This document shows, piece by piece, positions 1 through 12,340 of a DNA stretch of 64,000 nt. The notes beneath the pieces are model-generated. The model saw only the letters and a program-made list of their open reading frames with translations, had not been told where the DNA came from and searched no databases. Location: contig JAAOOA010000027.1 of the NCBI GenBank assembly GCA_012861695.1, positions 2,422,724 to 2,486,723 of the forward strand. Direction: 5' to 3'. The DNA is from Trematomus loennbergii. Lineage: Eukaryota; Chordata; Actinopteri; Perciformes; Nototheniidae. The translations under genes and the position numbers were made by a program. Numbering within the stretch: the first letter of the stretch is position 1; every line of letters begins with the position of its first letter.

Positions 1-2273
1 ATCTTACATTTCTTTTCACACAATACGTCTCCTTGCAGTATCAACACTAATTCGGCTGACTTTTATATTTGATCCAATTGGTAGATAGGCTGTATTTACA
101 CCATAACGGTGCACAGCTGATAAAAGGGACACAAAGTGGTTATTATTTGTATTATTAGATATTAATAGGAGGATGTGCAAAACAGACAAACCAATAAGGC
201 TTTATTTAAACATTAAAGAATACTTTAGGTTAAGGTCTTCTTTTGAATAAGAAAAAAGCTTTGGGGGTATAGAAGAAGAATATGGAGGGATGAAACCCTC
301 TTTAGTGGTCACACATGCACACAGCACACACAGTGACATTTGTATCTACAGATAAATATTAAGCCTGACAAAGTACTTAACGTCTAATATATTGCTTTCC
401 TGCCATGTTAACTACGTATATATATATATATATATATATATACAGTGCAATAAGCTTCTTAGTGCAATAAGAAGCTACAGGGACGTTAATCTACGTCGGT
501 AATATTAACTTTATTTAATACAACATTTACGGTACAAGATTTACATCATACAGCCCGTGTAGTATAATATTTTACAAATGATGAATTACAGCAAACATGT
601 GCAATATATCCATTATTACAGCTCCGTGGGCTGGCAGTAAGGCGATATGGGTCCGTTCTTATTGTGCATCCATTGGTAAAGGTAAAACGCATGTAGTAGT
701 GAACACGTAACATGAACGTGCCGGGCGGCGCGGTCCCGTGGGTTAGATGCACGTTCATAATGCAGAGGAAAATAACTCTCAGAATAACGTTATTAGCACA
801 TTTTACAACTTGAGGACCGAATGTTTTTAATAAGGGCTATACAAGTGTTCATACTGGGTAGTTTATTTAGTTTAAAAAAAATTATCCAACGATTTACAGA
901 CGTCTCTTACCCAATGTTAGTCAATGGGAAAAAGTGTTTCCGGGCCCAGCAACCTAACGGACATGTAGTACCGCCGTTTGGCCACAACGAATATTTTCGT
1001 TCGCGTCGGGCCGAACCACGCCCCTTAGCTGTGATATAATGAGCATATACCACGGCCTGCCGTGAGCTATTGCTTAAATGATTGATCATTAAAGTGTTCT
1101 CAAAGCTAGTAAAGGTGCAGCTAGTTTGAAGGACTTTGTATACTGCAGGGTAGCTTGTGAATTTACTAAAGTCTGAGTTAACACTTGATTATATTTCACA
1201 TCATTCATCCACATCTGTAAAGTAACTAAAGGTATTAAATACATGTAGTGGAGTAGAAGTACACCATTTAACTATGAACTGTAGTGGAGTAGAAGAAGTA
1301 CCAGTAGTACAAAACATTTAAATACTCAGTAAGTACAATATTTTAACATAATTATATATATTTCATTTATTTCACATTTAAATAAAGCAATTAATTGGGT
1401 TAACAATTTGTTAGTTTTTTCCTTTAAAAAATAACAAAAAGTAAATACAAGAATACCGTTAAAGCACCGGATCGATAAGCAGTATTGATAAGACTAGTAG
1501 TACCGTAGAAAACCTTAGCGATACCCATCCCTAGATATTACACAAGTAAAGTGTTAAGAGAGTGAAATGTTGCTTTACGAATTTCAACACTTGATGCTGT
1601 CACCTTGATTACAATGTCAGATACCTGTATTTGAATAAACCAACTGAATTGGTTTAAAGAGAGAAAACATTTGGACTAAAAGTTGACTAAAATGTAATCT
1701 TTCATCGACTAAAAGTAGACTAAAACGTTTTGAGTTTTCGTCGACTAAAACTAGACTAAAACCTTTTTGAGTTTTCGTCGAATAAAACTAGACTAAAACT
1801 ATGAAGGATAGAAATGACTAAAATGTGACTAAAACTAATAACCATTTTCGTCTAAAGACTAAGACTAAGACTAAATCAAAAACAGCTGCCAAAATTAACA
1901 CTGGTCCGGCGCACTTCCTGGGGGCTTGCGCTGGCCCGGTGTAATTCAAATGTACCGCCCCGCACAGCACAGACACACAGCTGCTGCCCAGCCGCAGCAC
2001 CGGAAATGGAACTGCTGGGAGAAAAACTGACAATCAGAGATGTAACGTTATCTTTGATAATATTTAGTCTCCTAATTTTTCGTCAACGAAAGTAGAGAGA
2101 GATTTTGGCATAGTTTTTATTTTCGTCAACGATATTGCATGTTGATTTCGTTACAGTTACAGTAATGTTTACTGCCGTCGGTGCCGTCTCGTCATCGTCT
2201 CGTTTTAGTCATGGAAAAAAAGGTCGTTGACGAACATATTTCATCATAGTTTTAGTCAACAAAATTAACACTA
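1..2273. mobile_element. Right part of composite hAT element, cut by the window edge
   Basis: Matches 28637-30833 almost base for base. It ends ACAAAATTAACACTA at 2273, followed by CAAGGCAG (2274-2281), the same octamer that flanks the complete copy. About 184 bp at 1446-1629 are present here but absent from the other copy. No gene is present. It contains a (TA)n run (about 413-442) and a GACTAAAA-type degenerate repeat at 1675-1870. Confidence 0.75.
633..1092. repeat. Dispersed repeat with palindromic CCGTG-core
   Basis: The block 633-870 recurs at 29310-29526 and inside intron 2 of keratin B at 38363-38578. The adjoining part, around GTGATATAATGAGCATATAC at 1030-1055, is an imperfect palindrome that recurs at 29680-29705, 60460-60485 and 60828-60855. 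Short ORFs here recur only because the repeat recurs. Confidence 0.6.
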
Positions 2274-2281
2274 CAAGGCAG

Positions 2282-3789
2282 GAACAAGTTCCAAGGCCAG
2301 CCCTATTAACCGTGGCGGCGCCAGAGATTTTCTTTTGGGGGTGCTGTGGGGTAGCTTGACGTTTCATAGAGGGTGCTCAAACATTTAGGGTTTCCCATTA
2401 ATCTACCGGGTGGAATTTTCTAATGCAACACTCCCCACACGCACATACACAGTATACCCGCGACTGTTACAATGAAGGCTCGATAATCAGCTCACGGCAT
2501 ATATGTAAGCAGGGGTAAAGTGCTATTTTTTCATGTGGAGGGTGGTACCCAATATCCTATAGGGGGGTCCGGGGGCATGCTCCCATGGGAAGATTTTTTT
2601 TAAATATTGAAGTTAAAAGCATCAATCTGGTGCACTTTGAGAGCAAAATGAAGAGATCTATGGATACATCTCTCAACACCCATATGAACAATAATTTTAA
2701 ACAGATTTTCTTTTTTCTTTATGGATATTTTACAAATCACCTTTTAAACTGTATTCTTGTTTTACTGTCATATAGTATGTCATAACTGTTTTTCATTTAT
2801 TCTCTTATTGTTTTATAACTATTATGATCATATGAAGGTGTGCCTCGGAAATACTTGTTTACATAAATGGTGACCAAACCGTTTGAGACTGAGATAACTT
2901 AGACAAGTGGTCACCAAGATCCCCGACCTCGGCCTTGGCGAAAGGCGAGATCTACCTATTGCAGAATTGAGTGAAAAAGACGGCCCAGACAGTACTTCCA
3001 ATTTGAGGCCTTTTAAGTAGGCTAATTGCATCTGAATTACATCAAATCATTTGGTGCAACTTCCAATTTGATTAAACCAAAAACAACATAACTAACATGT
3101 CAAAAAGGATAAATATATATATTTACATCTTACTTATCATTTTAAGTTTAATTCATTCCTTCATTACAATCCTAAATATAAATGTATGTAGCTTATTTTC
3201 CATTTGTTTGAGTGAATGAGTACATTATTTTGTTGACAGCAACAACAACAAAGAAAAAAATAACATCTTGCAGTGAGCAGATAACGTAAAGTGCCATTTT
3301 AACTGTGAGGCTTGTCCACTGAAGCTTCATGCAAGTGCAACATTTAACATTAACATTAAAACTAGTTATTTTTAACACAATTCTTACAAATTCAAAATTC
3401 GAACAATATTCTTTATCTGTGCATAGACCATTGGTGCATTCACACAGGACGTGATGCGATTTTTTGGGGTGGCGCGATTACATGTAAAGTCAATGCAAAG
3501 ACGCTGACAGACCACAGACGCGGTTGATGCAAATGATGCGTTCGCGCGGTAGCCAATCAGTGGTGAGGACATTCGCGCGGTAGCCAATCAGTGGTGAGGA
3601 TCTCAGCCTGCCGTCACTGACGTTGAATCAGAAAACCAAAACAGCAGCCGTTAGCTGTTAGCACACAGAGCTCACAGCTGCTCATATCTGTTCAGAAACT
3701 CTCTCTCGCTCGCACTAAATGCACTCGTGCCACACACACAGAGCCGAGCTTGAATGAAACACAGAGACCCAGAAGTACTTGTACTGTAC
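2282..3789. repeat. Repeat-rich spacer, unit A
   Basis: No gene seen. Parts are shared with unit B (30842-32355) and unit C (52767-53690). The stretch near 2540-2720 resembles the interior of the hAT element at 47654-48742. At about 3540-3600 a 30-bp segment around GCGGTAGCCAATCAGTGGTG is tandemly doubled; B has the same doubling and C has one copy. Confidence 0.6.
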
Positions 3790-3804
3790 TGTAGCATATT
3801 ACAA

Positions 3805-4336
3805 CCCAGTCTCACGGCATTTCGTGTAATAGTCACGAAATAAATGTAATCTATTGATTTGTGTCACACAGAACGATTTTAAAAGCAATGTATTTCTATT
3901 GGTAGTATGTTTCGTGCCTGCACCACGTCTTTTTGTCCGGTCGGGTCTTGGAAGACCGGAAGCTGTGTGGTTCATAAAACATCTTCTTACTCAATATCAA
4001 GCCACAATTATATTTTTTTATTTTAAATTGTATAATGTCGGACTTTTTTTGTCGTCCGCGAGGAAAATAAATGGGGCTCAGAATACTGAAATATGTATTT
4101 TTTAAATATTTTTTTCCTTCTAATTTGTTATTATTTTCTAAATAACACACTGTTATTTACTCAACAATAACACACAATCATCCTTGTTTTTATTTATTTG
4201 TTAATTCTATAATCTCAGGCTTTTTTGCCGTCCGTCAGGAACTGAATTTCTAAATAAAGTCACCGGAAACAGACGTAGGCGATACACACCCACTGAACTG
4301 ATTACCCAAGATCCTCAGCTATGGTTGAAGCTCGGT
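3805..4336. repeat. Terminal-arm repeat (CAACCCAGTCTCACGG family), unit A
   Basis: Begins CAACCCAGTCTCACGG and runs into a hAT transposase remnant. The same arm occurs at 32369-32905, at 53698-54235, and inverted at 55158-55751. It has no coding content. Confidence 0.6.
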
Positions 4337-4342
4337 AATTGT

Positions 4343-4934
4343 ATTTAGATCGTTGCTAGAGGAAATGTCAGCTGAACACAAGGATCTCTTACTGCACAAC
4401 GATGTTCGCTGGCTGAGCAAGGGCCGTGTGTTGGAGAGGGTGTGCGACCTGCGTGATGAACTGGTTCTTATCAAGCCTGCAGAGCCAAAAAGCCCATGAG
4501 TTTTTGAGCTTTTTAACTGACACCAAGGTGATAGCAGATGTTAATTTTTTGTGTGACATCATGTCTCATCTAAATCTAAACCTTAACCTGCAGCTGCAAG
4601 GCAAGAACCACACTGTTGCTGAGATGTACGAGGCGGTTAAAGCTTTCCGGTCAAAGCTGCACCTTTTGGAGAGAGACATTCATGGGAGGAAGCTGCACTT
4701 TCCACGTCTGCGTGAGCACTGCGAGAAGAATGAAATCCAGTAATGAAGGATTTTGTGTCAAAACTGGCAGAAAACTTCAAGGAGCGATTTGAAAGCTCCC
4801 CTAAAATCTCAGGTGACATCCGCCTCTTCCTCAGACAGCCGTTCTCTGTGTCAGCAGACGGGCAGTGGACTGGAGAGGCCAAAAGGCTGGTGACTTCCAT
4901 AGATGAAGCAGCTCTTCAGATGGAGGTCTTATGG
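4343..4934 (+). pseudogene. hAT transposase C-terminal remnant, unit A
   Basis: Frames here read [20 protein letters not shown], then FLSFLTDTKVIADVNFLCDI, then FVSKLAENFKERFESSPKIS. This is the pattern of the GTF2IRD2/ZBED-like hAT transposase family, in which HNDVRWLS...R is a conserved block. Stops and frame changes fall near 4500 and 4741, and the N-terminal half is missing. A near-identical remnant is at 32910-33486 and a longer one at 55752-56657. Not functional. Confidence 0.75.
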
Positions 4935-5472
4935 CGCATTTCCACTACAGCGCGGTTTAAGCCGTTTTTGGTTGCGTTTCCGCTAGGCGTAGTTCCGGCT
5001 AGCGGGTACTTTTTCAGTTTTTCTGGCTCTCCAAAATTGAGGTTCTTTCCGGGCCAACAACCGGGCTGAGTATGCTAAACTAGTGAGAGAATCGCTGGCC
5101 ACTACAACAAAATGAACATATTTGACCGTCATTTAATTGTAATACACGTTTCAAAATGATGCCGAAGTAACAACATACTGATACCGGTTAGTAGAAACCA
5201 TGAATTAATGCTTTGACAAGTCTGCAGACAGACGGCAGGCGAAAAACCTTTTAAAATGCGTGTTTTCTAAATGGAGATTGGCTAAGCTAACGTTGTATAT
5301 GCTCCGACCGTCCACACTCACAACAACTGAGGGCTAACTGCTAATGGCTGATGTTGGTTTTGTGTTTCACTTTGAAGATGACGTCACGGCTACGCCTACA
5401 CTGCGTTACTATAGATACTACCCCAGTTCCTAAACTGTAATGGAAACGCAGCATAAAGTGAACCTGGCCTAA
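4935..5472. mobile_element. Probable MITE, unit A
   Basis: Bounded by GCGCATTTCCACTACAG on the left and by CTGTAATGGAAACGCAGC on the right, which are imperfect inverted repeats. It has no ORF and is present in B at 33487-34028. Target duplication was not resolved, so the boundaries are approximate. Confidence 0.4.
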
Positions 5473-5965
5473 CAGTGTGATATAGGTGAAATAATTGTGT
5501 AACATAGGTACAATATGGTTGTTAATACAGGTGTAATCATAGTGTCATAAGGGTGTTTTAATCTGTAATTGGGAAGTAATAACAGTCTGAATACAGTGTA
5601 ATAACAATGTAATATATGTGTTACATGGGTGTAATATGGGTTTAATAACAATGTAATATGAGTGAAATAATGGTGTATCACGGGTGTAATAGGGGTGTAT
5701 CAATTTGTAATATGAGTGTAATAACTGATATATGGGTGTAATAGGGGTTAGTAGCAGTGTAATTATGGCGTCACATGGGTGTAATATGTGTGTTAAATAG
5801 ATCTAATATTGGTGTTACATGGGTTCAGTATGGGTCTTATAACAGTGTAATAATAGTTAGATGGTTATAATATGGGTGCAATACGGGTGTAATAATTGTG
5901 TATCATGGGTGTAGTAGGGGTGTATTAATGTGTAATGTGGGTATTATAACAGTGTAATTCCGGTG
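5473..5965. repeat. GTGTAATA minisatellite downstream of keratin A
   Basis: Degenerate tandem units built on GGGTGTAATA and CAGTGTAATAAC fill about 490 bp, beginning some 250 bp past the keratin poly(A) signal. Copy B has the same array at 34030-34522 with small unit losses. Unit lengths vary and there are no unique spacers. Confidence 0.75.
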
Positions 5966-6114
5966 TAATAACAGGATTAAGTATTTAAGCAAAGGTACTT
6001 AGTTACTTTCGCCCACTGCCTATTACTGGATTCATATATTTAGAGATTAGAGGTTGAATAATAACTACATCTTATGTTACAGAAAATTCAGACACGCTCT
6101 GAGTTATCTTTAGT

Positions 6115-6120
6115 TTTATT
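6115..6120 (-). promoter_or_regulatory. AATAAA poly(A) signal of keratin copy A
   Basis: Minus-strand AATAAA lies 98-103 bp downstream of the keratin stop codon (6220-6218). It is the first canonical signal after the stop and is conserved in copy B. Confidence 0.7.
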
Positions 6121-6217
6121 TGCAGAAGCAGAGTAAAGATGTTCCATCACATGAACACAAGCCGGATTGTCGTCAGGATGGAGCTGCGGCTGATGAAGAG
6201 GAAGGAGAAACTCTTCA

Positions 6218-6503
6218 TCAGTTTTCAATTGTCTCCTCGATGACGTTTGTGATGACGGTGGTGGTCGTGGTGTTCGAAGTGTCCAAGGAGGAGGAGGAGA
6301 GAGAAGAGGAGAGAGCGGAGGAGGAGGAGAGAGGGCAGGAGGAGGAGAGAGCGGAGGAGGAGGAGAGAGCAGAGGAGGAGATAGAGGAGGAGAGAACGGA
6401 GGAGGAGAGAGCGGAGGAGGAGATAGAGGAGGAGAGAGCGGAGGAGGAGAGAGCGGAGGAGGAGATAGAGGAGGAGAGAGCGGAGGAGGAGAGAGCGGCG
6501 GAC
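6218..6503 (-). CDS. Keratin copy A exon 7: Ser-rich tail
   Basis: The acceptor TACCCAG ends at 6504. The first base (6503) completes a Gly codon, and the frame then runs [16 protein letters not shown] and further variants to [23 protein letters not shown] and stop at 6220-6218. The Thr/Val/Glu end resembles the conserved C-terminus of epithelial type I keratins, which supports the exon even though its middle is low complexity. The plus strand reads as poly-Glu/Arg and is only a shadow. The repeat is open in more than one frame, so indels here change the protein without making an early stop. Confidence 0.88.
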
Positions 6504-9500
6504 CTGGGTAACGAGCACAGGAAGTTACAGTAAGTTTAAAATATAAAGTTAAACGAGAAAAATTGCCCCACAGTGTTAGATATATTCAGAAAGACTTTAC
6601 ATAATTTTTACATTAATCAGTTTTTTAACTGATTAATTAAAATAATTAATTGCTTTTATTTTCCTATTTTAATTCTCTTATTATGTTGCACCATTAGTGA
6701 GCACCAGGAAAAGCGCTATATAAATACCATGTATTATTATTATTATTATTATACTAATATAGCAAATCATCTGCTACTTTTTTGAGTACGCAAAGTAAAA
6801 GTCACTGTGCGGTAAATGTTAAATGTTTTTTAGTGTTGAAGTTCATACATCACTGACTGATTTAGATTTTAGATTTTAAGCTGATTTTCTCCTCTTACCC
6901 GGCGGCCTCTCCGTCCAGCAGCCTCCTGTACTCGGCGATCTCCATCTCCAGACGGGTCTTGATGTCCAGCAGCATCTGGTACTCCTGTCCCTGCCTCTCC
7001 AGGTCAGCCCTGAGCTGCATCAGCTGCTCCTCCATGCCGCTCACCTGGCTCTGGAACTGGCTCAGCTGCATGGAGTAGCGGTTCTGGATATCAGCCAGCT
7101 GCAATTCAAGGGAGGCTTTCTGCAGGGAGACAGTGAGTTTAAAAAACATGTTAGTTCATCTTGAACACCTCGTAAAATAAGAATCCTATAATGAGTTCCA
7201 CATTTTGTGTGTTCCTTTTTTTTAATCTTTATATGCCGTAAACAGATAAGCAAATAAAGGTTTGGAGGAAAAGTTCTTGCATGAGCTGCAAAACGCATCG
7301 TCACAGAATGAATCTCAAAACCCTTACCGAAGTAAAAGTATGTTTATCTGCAACATTTTTTATTTGACAAAATGCAAATTGGTTTATTAGTTAGAACAAG
7401 TGAGTTAGAAGTCACGTGTGAGACTTTATATTGACCTAACTAAAGACTGCATAATAATTATACTTATAACAATCACTGTGTAAAATAATAATAATACAAA
7501 GGAAAAATTATATTATATAATAATAATCATAGAAATAATAATAATAAAACATTGTAAATAAAATCACCATCATCTTAATGAATAATAATCCTAATAATTA
7601 GAATTACCATAAACTATATAAAATAATAATAATGGTTATATTAATAATAATATAAAAAAAAATATATATATAATAATAACCATAGATTATTAAACAGCAA
7701 ATACATTTAAAAAACGAAAAAATTATAGATTTTGTTATAGTTGTTATAATAACATTGACTGTATGAAATAATGACAAAAAAAAAGAAGTTATATACAAAT
7801 AATATTTATAAATAAATAACTAATAATAATAATAATAATTATCATTATTAATAATAATAATTATAATAATAATACAAATACTAATGAAATAAATAATAAT
7901 CATAAAATAATAATAATATTACTAATTATTATAATAATAATAAAAAAAAGAAATGTAATAATAATCACCATGCTCATCTGAGACTGCAGCTCGATCTCCT
8001 GAACCTGGAGTGAACTCTTGGTCTCTTTCACCTCTGTGCTGGTGGTCTGGATGCTCATTATTGCGGTCTCCTCCTCCTTGACGATAGCCTCCGACTGCGA
8101 GGAGCACAGGAAGTCAGCACAAACCATCCAAATAAAATGTTCTCGCACTTCTCTACCAGGGTTTTTACCTTGGTAGCGTACCAGCTCTCCAGATCACGCT
8201 TGGTTTTGGCGGTGATGGCCTCGTACTGTTCCCGCATCTCTTCCAGCGCTTTGTTCAGATCCTCCTGCGGACCGGCGTCCACCTCCACGTTCACCTGGCC
8301 GCTCATATGGCCACGCATCGCCAGCAGGTCCTTGGGGGGGGGGGGGGGGTACATACACACTCACATCAGACATTGCTGAGCATTTGAGAAAGGTCAACTT
8401 CATCATTATTTTCTAAAATGAGTCTCCACAAAGATATAGTTCTGCTGGAGACTAAATCATTTTGTGTTTTAGGCTTTTGCCTTAAAAAGTAAAAAGACTC
8501 AGATCAATTGATCTATCTATCCATATATCTATCTATGAACACTGCAAGATTAATATTTAGTATTAATCGATTTGCCAGCTCATAGAGTCCACTTGTAATA
8601 AATAACGAAATGATATCATCAGGTTTTTAACAATACAGTAAACTCCCAGCGCGGGTAGGAAACACAAGTAAACTGGCAGGAAGTACTCAAACAGGAAGTA
8701 CTCACTTGGCAAACGATTGAAATGTACTTTAACTGAATCAGGACCCTGCTTAATAAAAATACAAAATGATTTATAGTCTGTCTGTTTCTACAGGGATTTT
8801 TCCTGAAAGCATCTTAACTTATTATCTTAAATCTGGACTTGTATCATGGTGCTGTCTAAGGTTAAACCAGGATTTAGTTTTTTGGCGTTAAAGTATATAG
8901 TCTAGCTGTCAGCTCATAGAGTCCTATAGTGAACACGGAAATGTTGAGTAACACACCGTTTTATGTTAGAAATGTATAGTACGGGTCCCCAGCACATAGA
9001 AACTGCCGGATGCTCACTCGCATACTGTATGTTGGGCCATTTTGCACAATTAGCATTTCATTGCGTTAATTCAAATGAATGTGGACATGAAACACCATGA
9101 AATGTTTTCATGGTGTAAAATGGAAGTTTGAACCTTCAGAGTGGCCATATTTATACAGGTTATACCGGTAAAAACTGCCATTGTTGATCATGAACATATC
9201 AGAAAGGCATTCAGCATCCTCATAACCTCCAAAACCACTCGTGAGTTAGCATCTGGCAGTTTGTAATTACTGGGGGTACAATAAATTCCTAAGATACATT
9301 GTGAGGTACTCAACATTTCCTGGTTCACAGTGCTGGCCACTATAGACTATATGTTAGCACACTAATAGTACCTCCTCATGGTTACTCTTCATGGACACCA
9401 GCTCATCTTTCAGAGTGTCCAGCTGCATGCTCAGGTCCGTCATGGCGCCGCCGAGTTCAACCTTCACCATCCTCAGCCCGGCGATGTCCGCCTCCACAGA

Positions 9501-9569
9501 CTGACGCATGACCAGCTCGTTCTCATACCTGCACCATCATATGAGAGCAAAATAAATAATTTAAAAGCT

Positions 9570-9647
<78 letters not shown>

Positions 9648-10967
9648 ACTTACTATTATTTTATATAAATAAATGTATAACTTATAAGTGATATACCCCA
9701 AGAAATACACTATTTTGTTTTCAAGGGGCAGAAAAATGGAAGTTCACAGACATTAAAGGTCACCTATCATGCTATTATCAAGGATTATTTCTGAAACAGT
9801 ATGGAGCTCAAAGGCTTTCTCTCTTGCCGGTTATACCACAAGGTGAGTTCCTTTTTATTTCCTGCTTCTTCACACACATGCTCTCTCCAGTACAGGTTAG
9901 CTCTGAGTGTTAGCGATGCTAATGTAAACACCGACCATATTACGTCCAAAACAGTCGGGCATTGTTTCTGATAGCAACTTTCTGATCCAGGTCCACATTT
10001 CAGATATTACATCATATCAGACGCAAATCTGGATCAGCTCCGTTGTTCCCCCGTTTTTAGAGATTTGGGTACGGAGGAAAAGAGAGAGGGTTTTATTTTC
10101 TGACGCTGCGTGAGTTCCCTGACACACCGGGACACATCTTTATGTATAAAAGACATCAAAAAGTGCATCTTTTAAAGGTCCCCTTTAAATAATAAATAAA
10201 TAAAATAGATAATAGTTTTATATTGATAATAATATTAATAAAAAAAGTTACAAAACTATGGTAATAGTATTTATAATAATAACAAAACTGAAATAAGAAT
10301 AAGAATAAGAAAAGTAGTGATAATAACAATAGTATTTTTAATAATTAAAATAATAAAATAACTTAAAAAACATAGCAGAAATAAAACAGTAAAACAACTT
10401 TCTAAGCTCTTATAGAAACATTTATTAAAAAATAGACTTTTTGTATTGTGATATTTAGTCCAGCTGCAGCGTTCTTCACAGCTGCCAGCAGAGGGAGTGC
10501 AATGCAGATAATAAAATCCTGCTGTTTAATATTTAATTTAACAAGAAAACACTTTCAGTGTTATTTACATTTGTATTGATTTTTGGTGACTGATAATTGT
10601 GCTTTTCGTGTTTCATATGTTGCAGGAGAGGTACAAAGGTAAATAAAAAAGAAATGTTAATAAAGTTAGACACAGATAATTAAACGTAAATGATGATACA
10701 TAAGGATAAGTAAATATAAGTACAGATAAATAAGGGTAGATAAATAATGAGGTACTGACTTGATCCTGAAGTCGTCCTGAGCCAGTTGGGAGTTGTCGAT
10801 GCTCAGGAGGACCGTGGCTTTGACCAGGATGGCTTCCTGGATCTGAAAAACACAAAAAAGACAGTCGGTTTCAGAGGTCAAATATCAGTCTGTTCAAGTC
10901 AGTGCCCGTTCAAGGCGTGGCAGCCCCCCCCCCCCCTTGACCTTGACTCGGCTAAAGGATGGCCACT

Positions 10968-11056
<89 letters not shown>

Positions 11057-12340
11057 TCAGCTGCTTTCCTTTATTCACAGCTGTGATTTATAGAAGACAT
11101 CTGATCCTGGGGTTTTTATGGTTACATGTTTTTGCAAGACATTAGTTCTGTCATTGAAACAAAGAAGATTTTATTGCTTGCTTTTTACATTTGTCTTCTT
11201 CTCTCTATTCCATTTATTTATTGTTCGATTTTTCTTTTGTCAATAAAAGAAGAACGCCAGCAGTCATTTGGAACTTTGTTTTTATCAATTTCTTTATTTT
11301 CATTATTTACGATAGTTCAGAACTGCCATGGTCAAGATCATGAATTCATTTTGTGCTTGTTATTCTGAAAGAAAAATATAGCGTTTTTCCCCAGAAGTAT
11401 TGTGTTGTTATTAGGACTTTGTCAACTTTAGATAATGGACTCAGTAAACTCATGCATTTTGTCTTTCATAGAGTACATTTTTTTCTCAATATTGCATTTA
11501 TTTAAGGGTAAGATTTTGTATTTTATCATTTTTTTCAGTTCCACTCATCGGGACATGATCTTTTATTCCTCCTTATTATTTACGGAAGTTAAAGGCTGCC
11601 ATAATTAAGATTACGAGTTAATTTTCTTATTTTCATCTTGAAAAATATTTATTTTCTCCAACATCATTGCCCTACTATTAGGAATAAAATGTTTGTTAAC
11701 TCAGCTAATTTAAGACAAAAAATCCAGATTTTAAACCACAGACCCCACACTGGACTCAATTTTCCATGCTGCCCCTCTTTCTCACCTTGCCCTGCAGCTC
11801 TGCGATGCTGACGTAGAAGAGGCTGTAGTCTCGGGTGCTAGGGCCGTCCTTGCTCTCCACAAACTGTCTGATCTTCAGCTCCAGCTCTCCGTTGGCCTTC
11901 TCCAGCGCCGCCACCTTGGCCAGGTATGTGGCCAGGCGGTCGTTGAGGTTGTTCATGGTGGCCTTCTCGTTGCCGATTAAGCTGGCATCTCCACCACCGC
12001 CGCCACCACCTCCACCTCCACCTCCAAAAGCAAAGGCTCCACCACCGCCTCCACCACCACCACCACCGCTACCAAAAGAGAAAGCTCCACCGCCTCCACC
12101 AGCTCCACTACCATAGCCGAAGCCGCCACCACCGCCACTGCCGCCAGCGCCGCCACCGCCTGCAGAGTAGCTCATGCTAGACCGGGAGACCCGAGTACCC
12201 GCACCTCCTGCTCCTCCCGCCACGCTGAAGGAGCTCATGCCTCCCAGGGATGCTCGCCCCATGCCGATGCCACCGTAGCCGCCGCCACCGCTCATGCTGC
12301 CGCTGCCAATGGAGTTGCGGTTGGAGTACATCAGGGCCAT
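6218..12340 (-). CDS. Type I keratin, copy A (7 exons, complete, 529 aa)
   Basis: Intermediate-filament protein expected to pair with a type II keratin in epithelial cytoskeleton. Exons: 12340-11786, 10842-10760, 9528-9372, 8330-8169, 8094-7969, 7119-6899, 6503-6218; all introns are GT-AG and the frame is continuous. Exons 2-6 are 83, 157, 162, 126 and 221 bp, the classical type I keratin sizes. Residues 1-123 are a Gly/Ser-rich head with poly-Gly runs and aromatic islands (GFGYG, AFSF, AFAF). The helix initiation motif [17 protein letters not shown] starts at residue 124, and the helix termination motif [17 protein letters not shown] ends near 432. The tail (436-529) is repeated ALSSS/ISSS followed by [16 protein letters not shown] and stop. 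The ATG at 12340 is chosen because it follows a short 5' leader and TATA-like box and opens the head; the upstream in-frame TTG is not needed. Which fish type I paralogue this is cannot be told from sequence alone. Confidence 0.95.
6504..6898 (-). repeat. Keratin A intron 6 with retroposon-like tail
   Basis: Within this intron, about 6690-6752 contains AAAGCGCTATATAAATA followed by (ATT)n, a common 3' tail of teleost SINE/LINE insertions. The same tail is in copy B near 35160-35220, so the insertion predates the duplication. Confidence 0.5.
7120..7968 (-). repeat. Keratin A intron 5: long AT-rich low-complexity tract
   Basis: From about 7440 to 7965 the intron is nearly pure A/T made of ATAATA/TAATAAT runs, ending immediately before the exon 5 donor at 7968. 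No gene is visible. Copy B carries a similar tract (35930-36455) with many small indels. Confidence 0.7.
9572..9641. repeat. (TA)n microsatellite in keratin A intron 2
   Basis: About 33 TA dinucleotides followed by ACACAC. It is absent at the matching place in copy B, where other repeat sequence begins at 38164. Confidence 0.9.
9753..10188. mobile_element. TTAA-flanked MITE in keratin A intron 2
   Basis: Begins TTAAAGGTCACCTATCATGC and ends with the complementary CCCCTTTAA, 436 bp including TTAA at both ends. It belongs to the same family as the elements at 26532-27520, 46120-52591 and 56970-57462. The right terminus is slightly damaged (part of the inverted repeat is lost near 10170). Confidence 0.7.
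10970..11053. repeat. (AC)n microsatellite in keratin A intron 1
   Basis: About 40 AC units. Copy B keeps only a few units near 39504-39519, next to a poly-C run present in both copies. Confidence 0.9.

Noticed and set aside
907..1089. Minus ORF repeated identically at 29558-29740 and partly at 60638-60895
   Set aside because: It recurs because the DNA repeat recurs; no protein-like conservation and a palindromic core.
5473..5965. Possible CRISPR-like array
   Set aside because: Units are degenerate and contiguous with no constant-length unique spacers, and the context is a fish nuclear genome; it is a minisatellite.
6120..6533. Plus-strand Glu/Arg-rich ORF (and its counterpart at 34666-35067)
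   Set aside because: It is the antisense shadow of keratin exon 7; the minus-strand reading has a splice acceptor, correct phase and a keratin-like C-terminus.
11835..12116. Plus-strand Pro-rich ORF
   Set aside because: Antisense of the Gly-rich keratin head; no start context, introns or family match.
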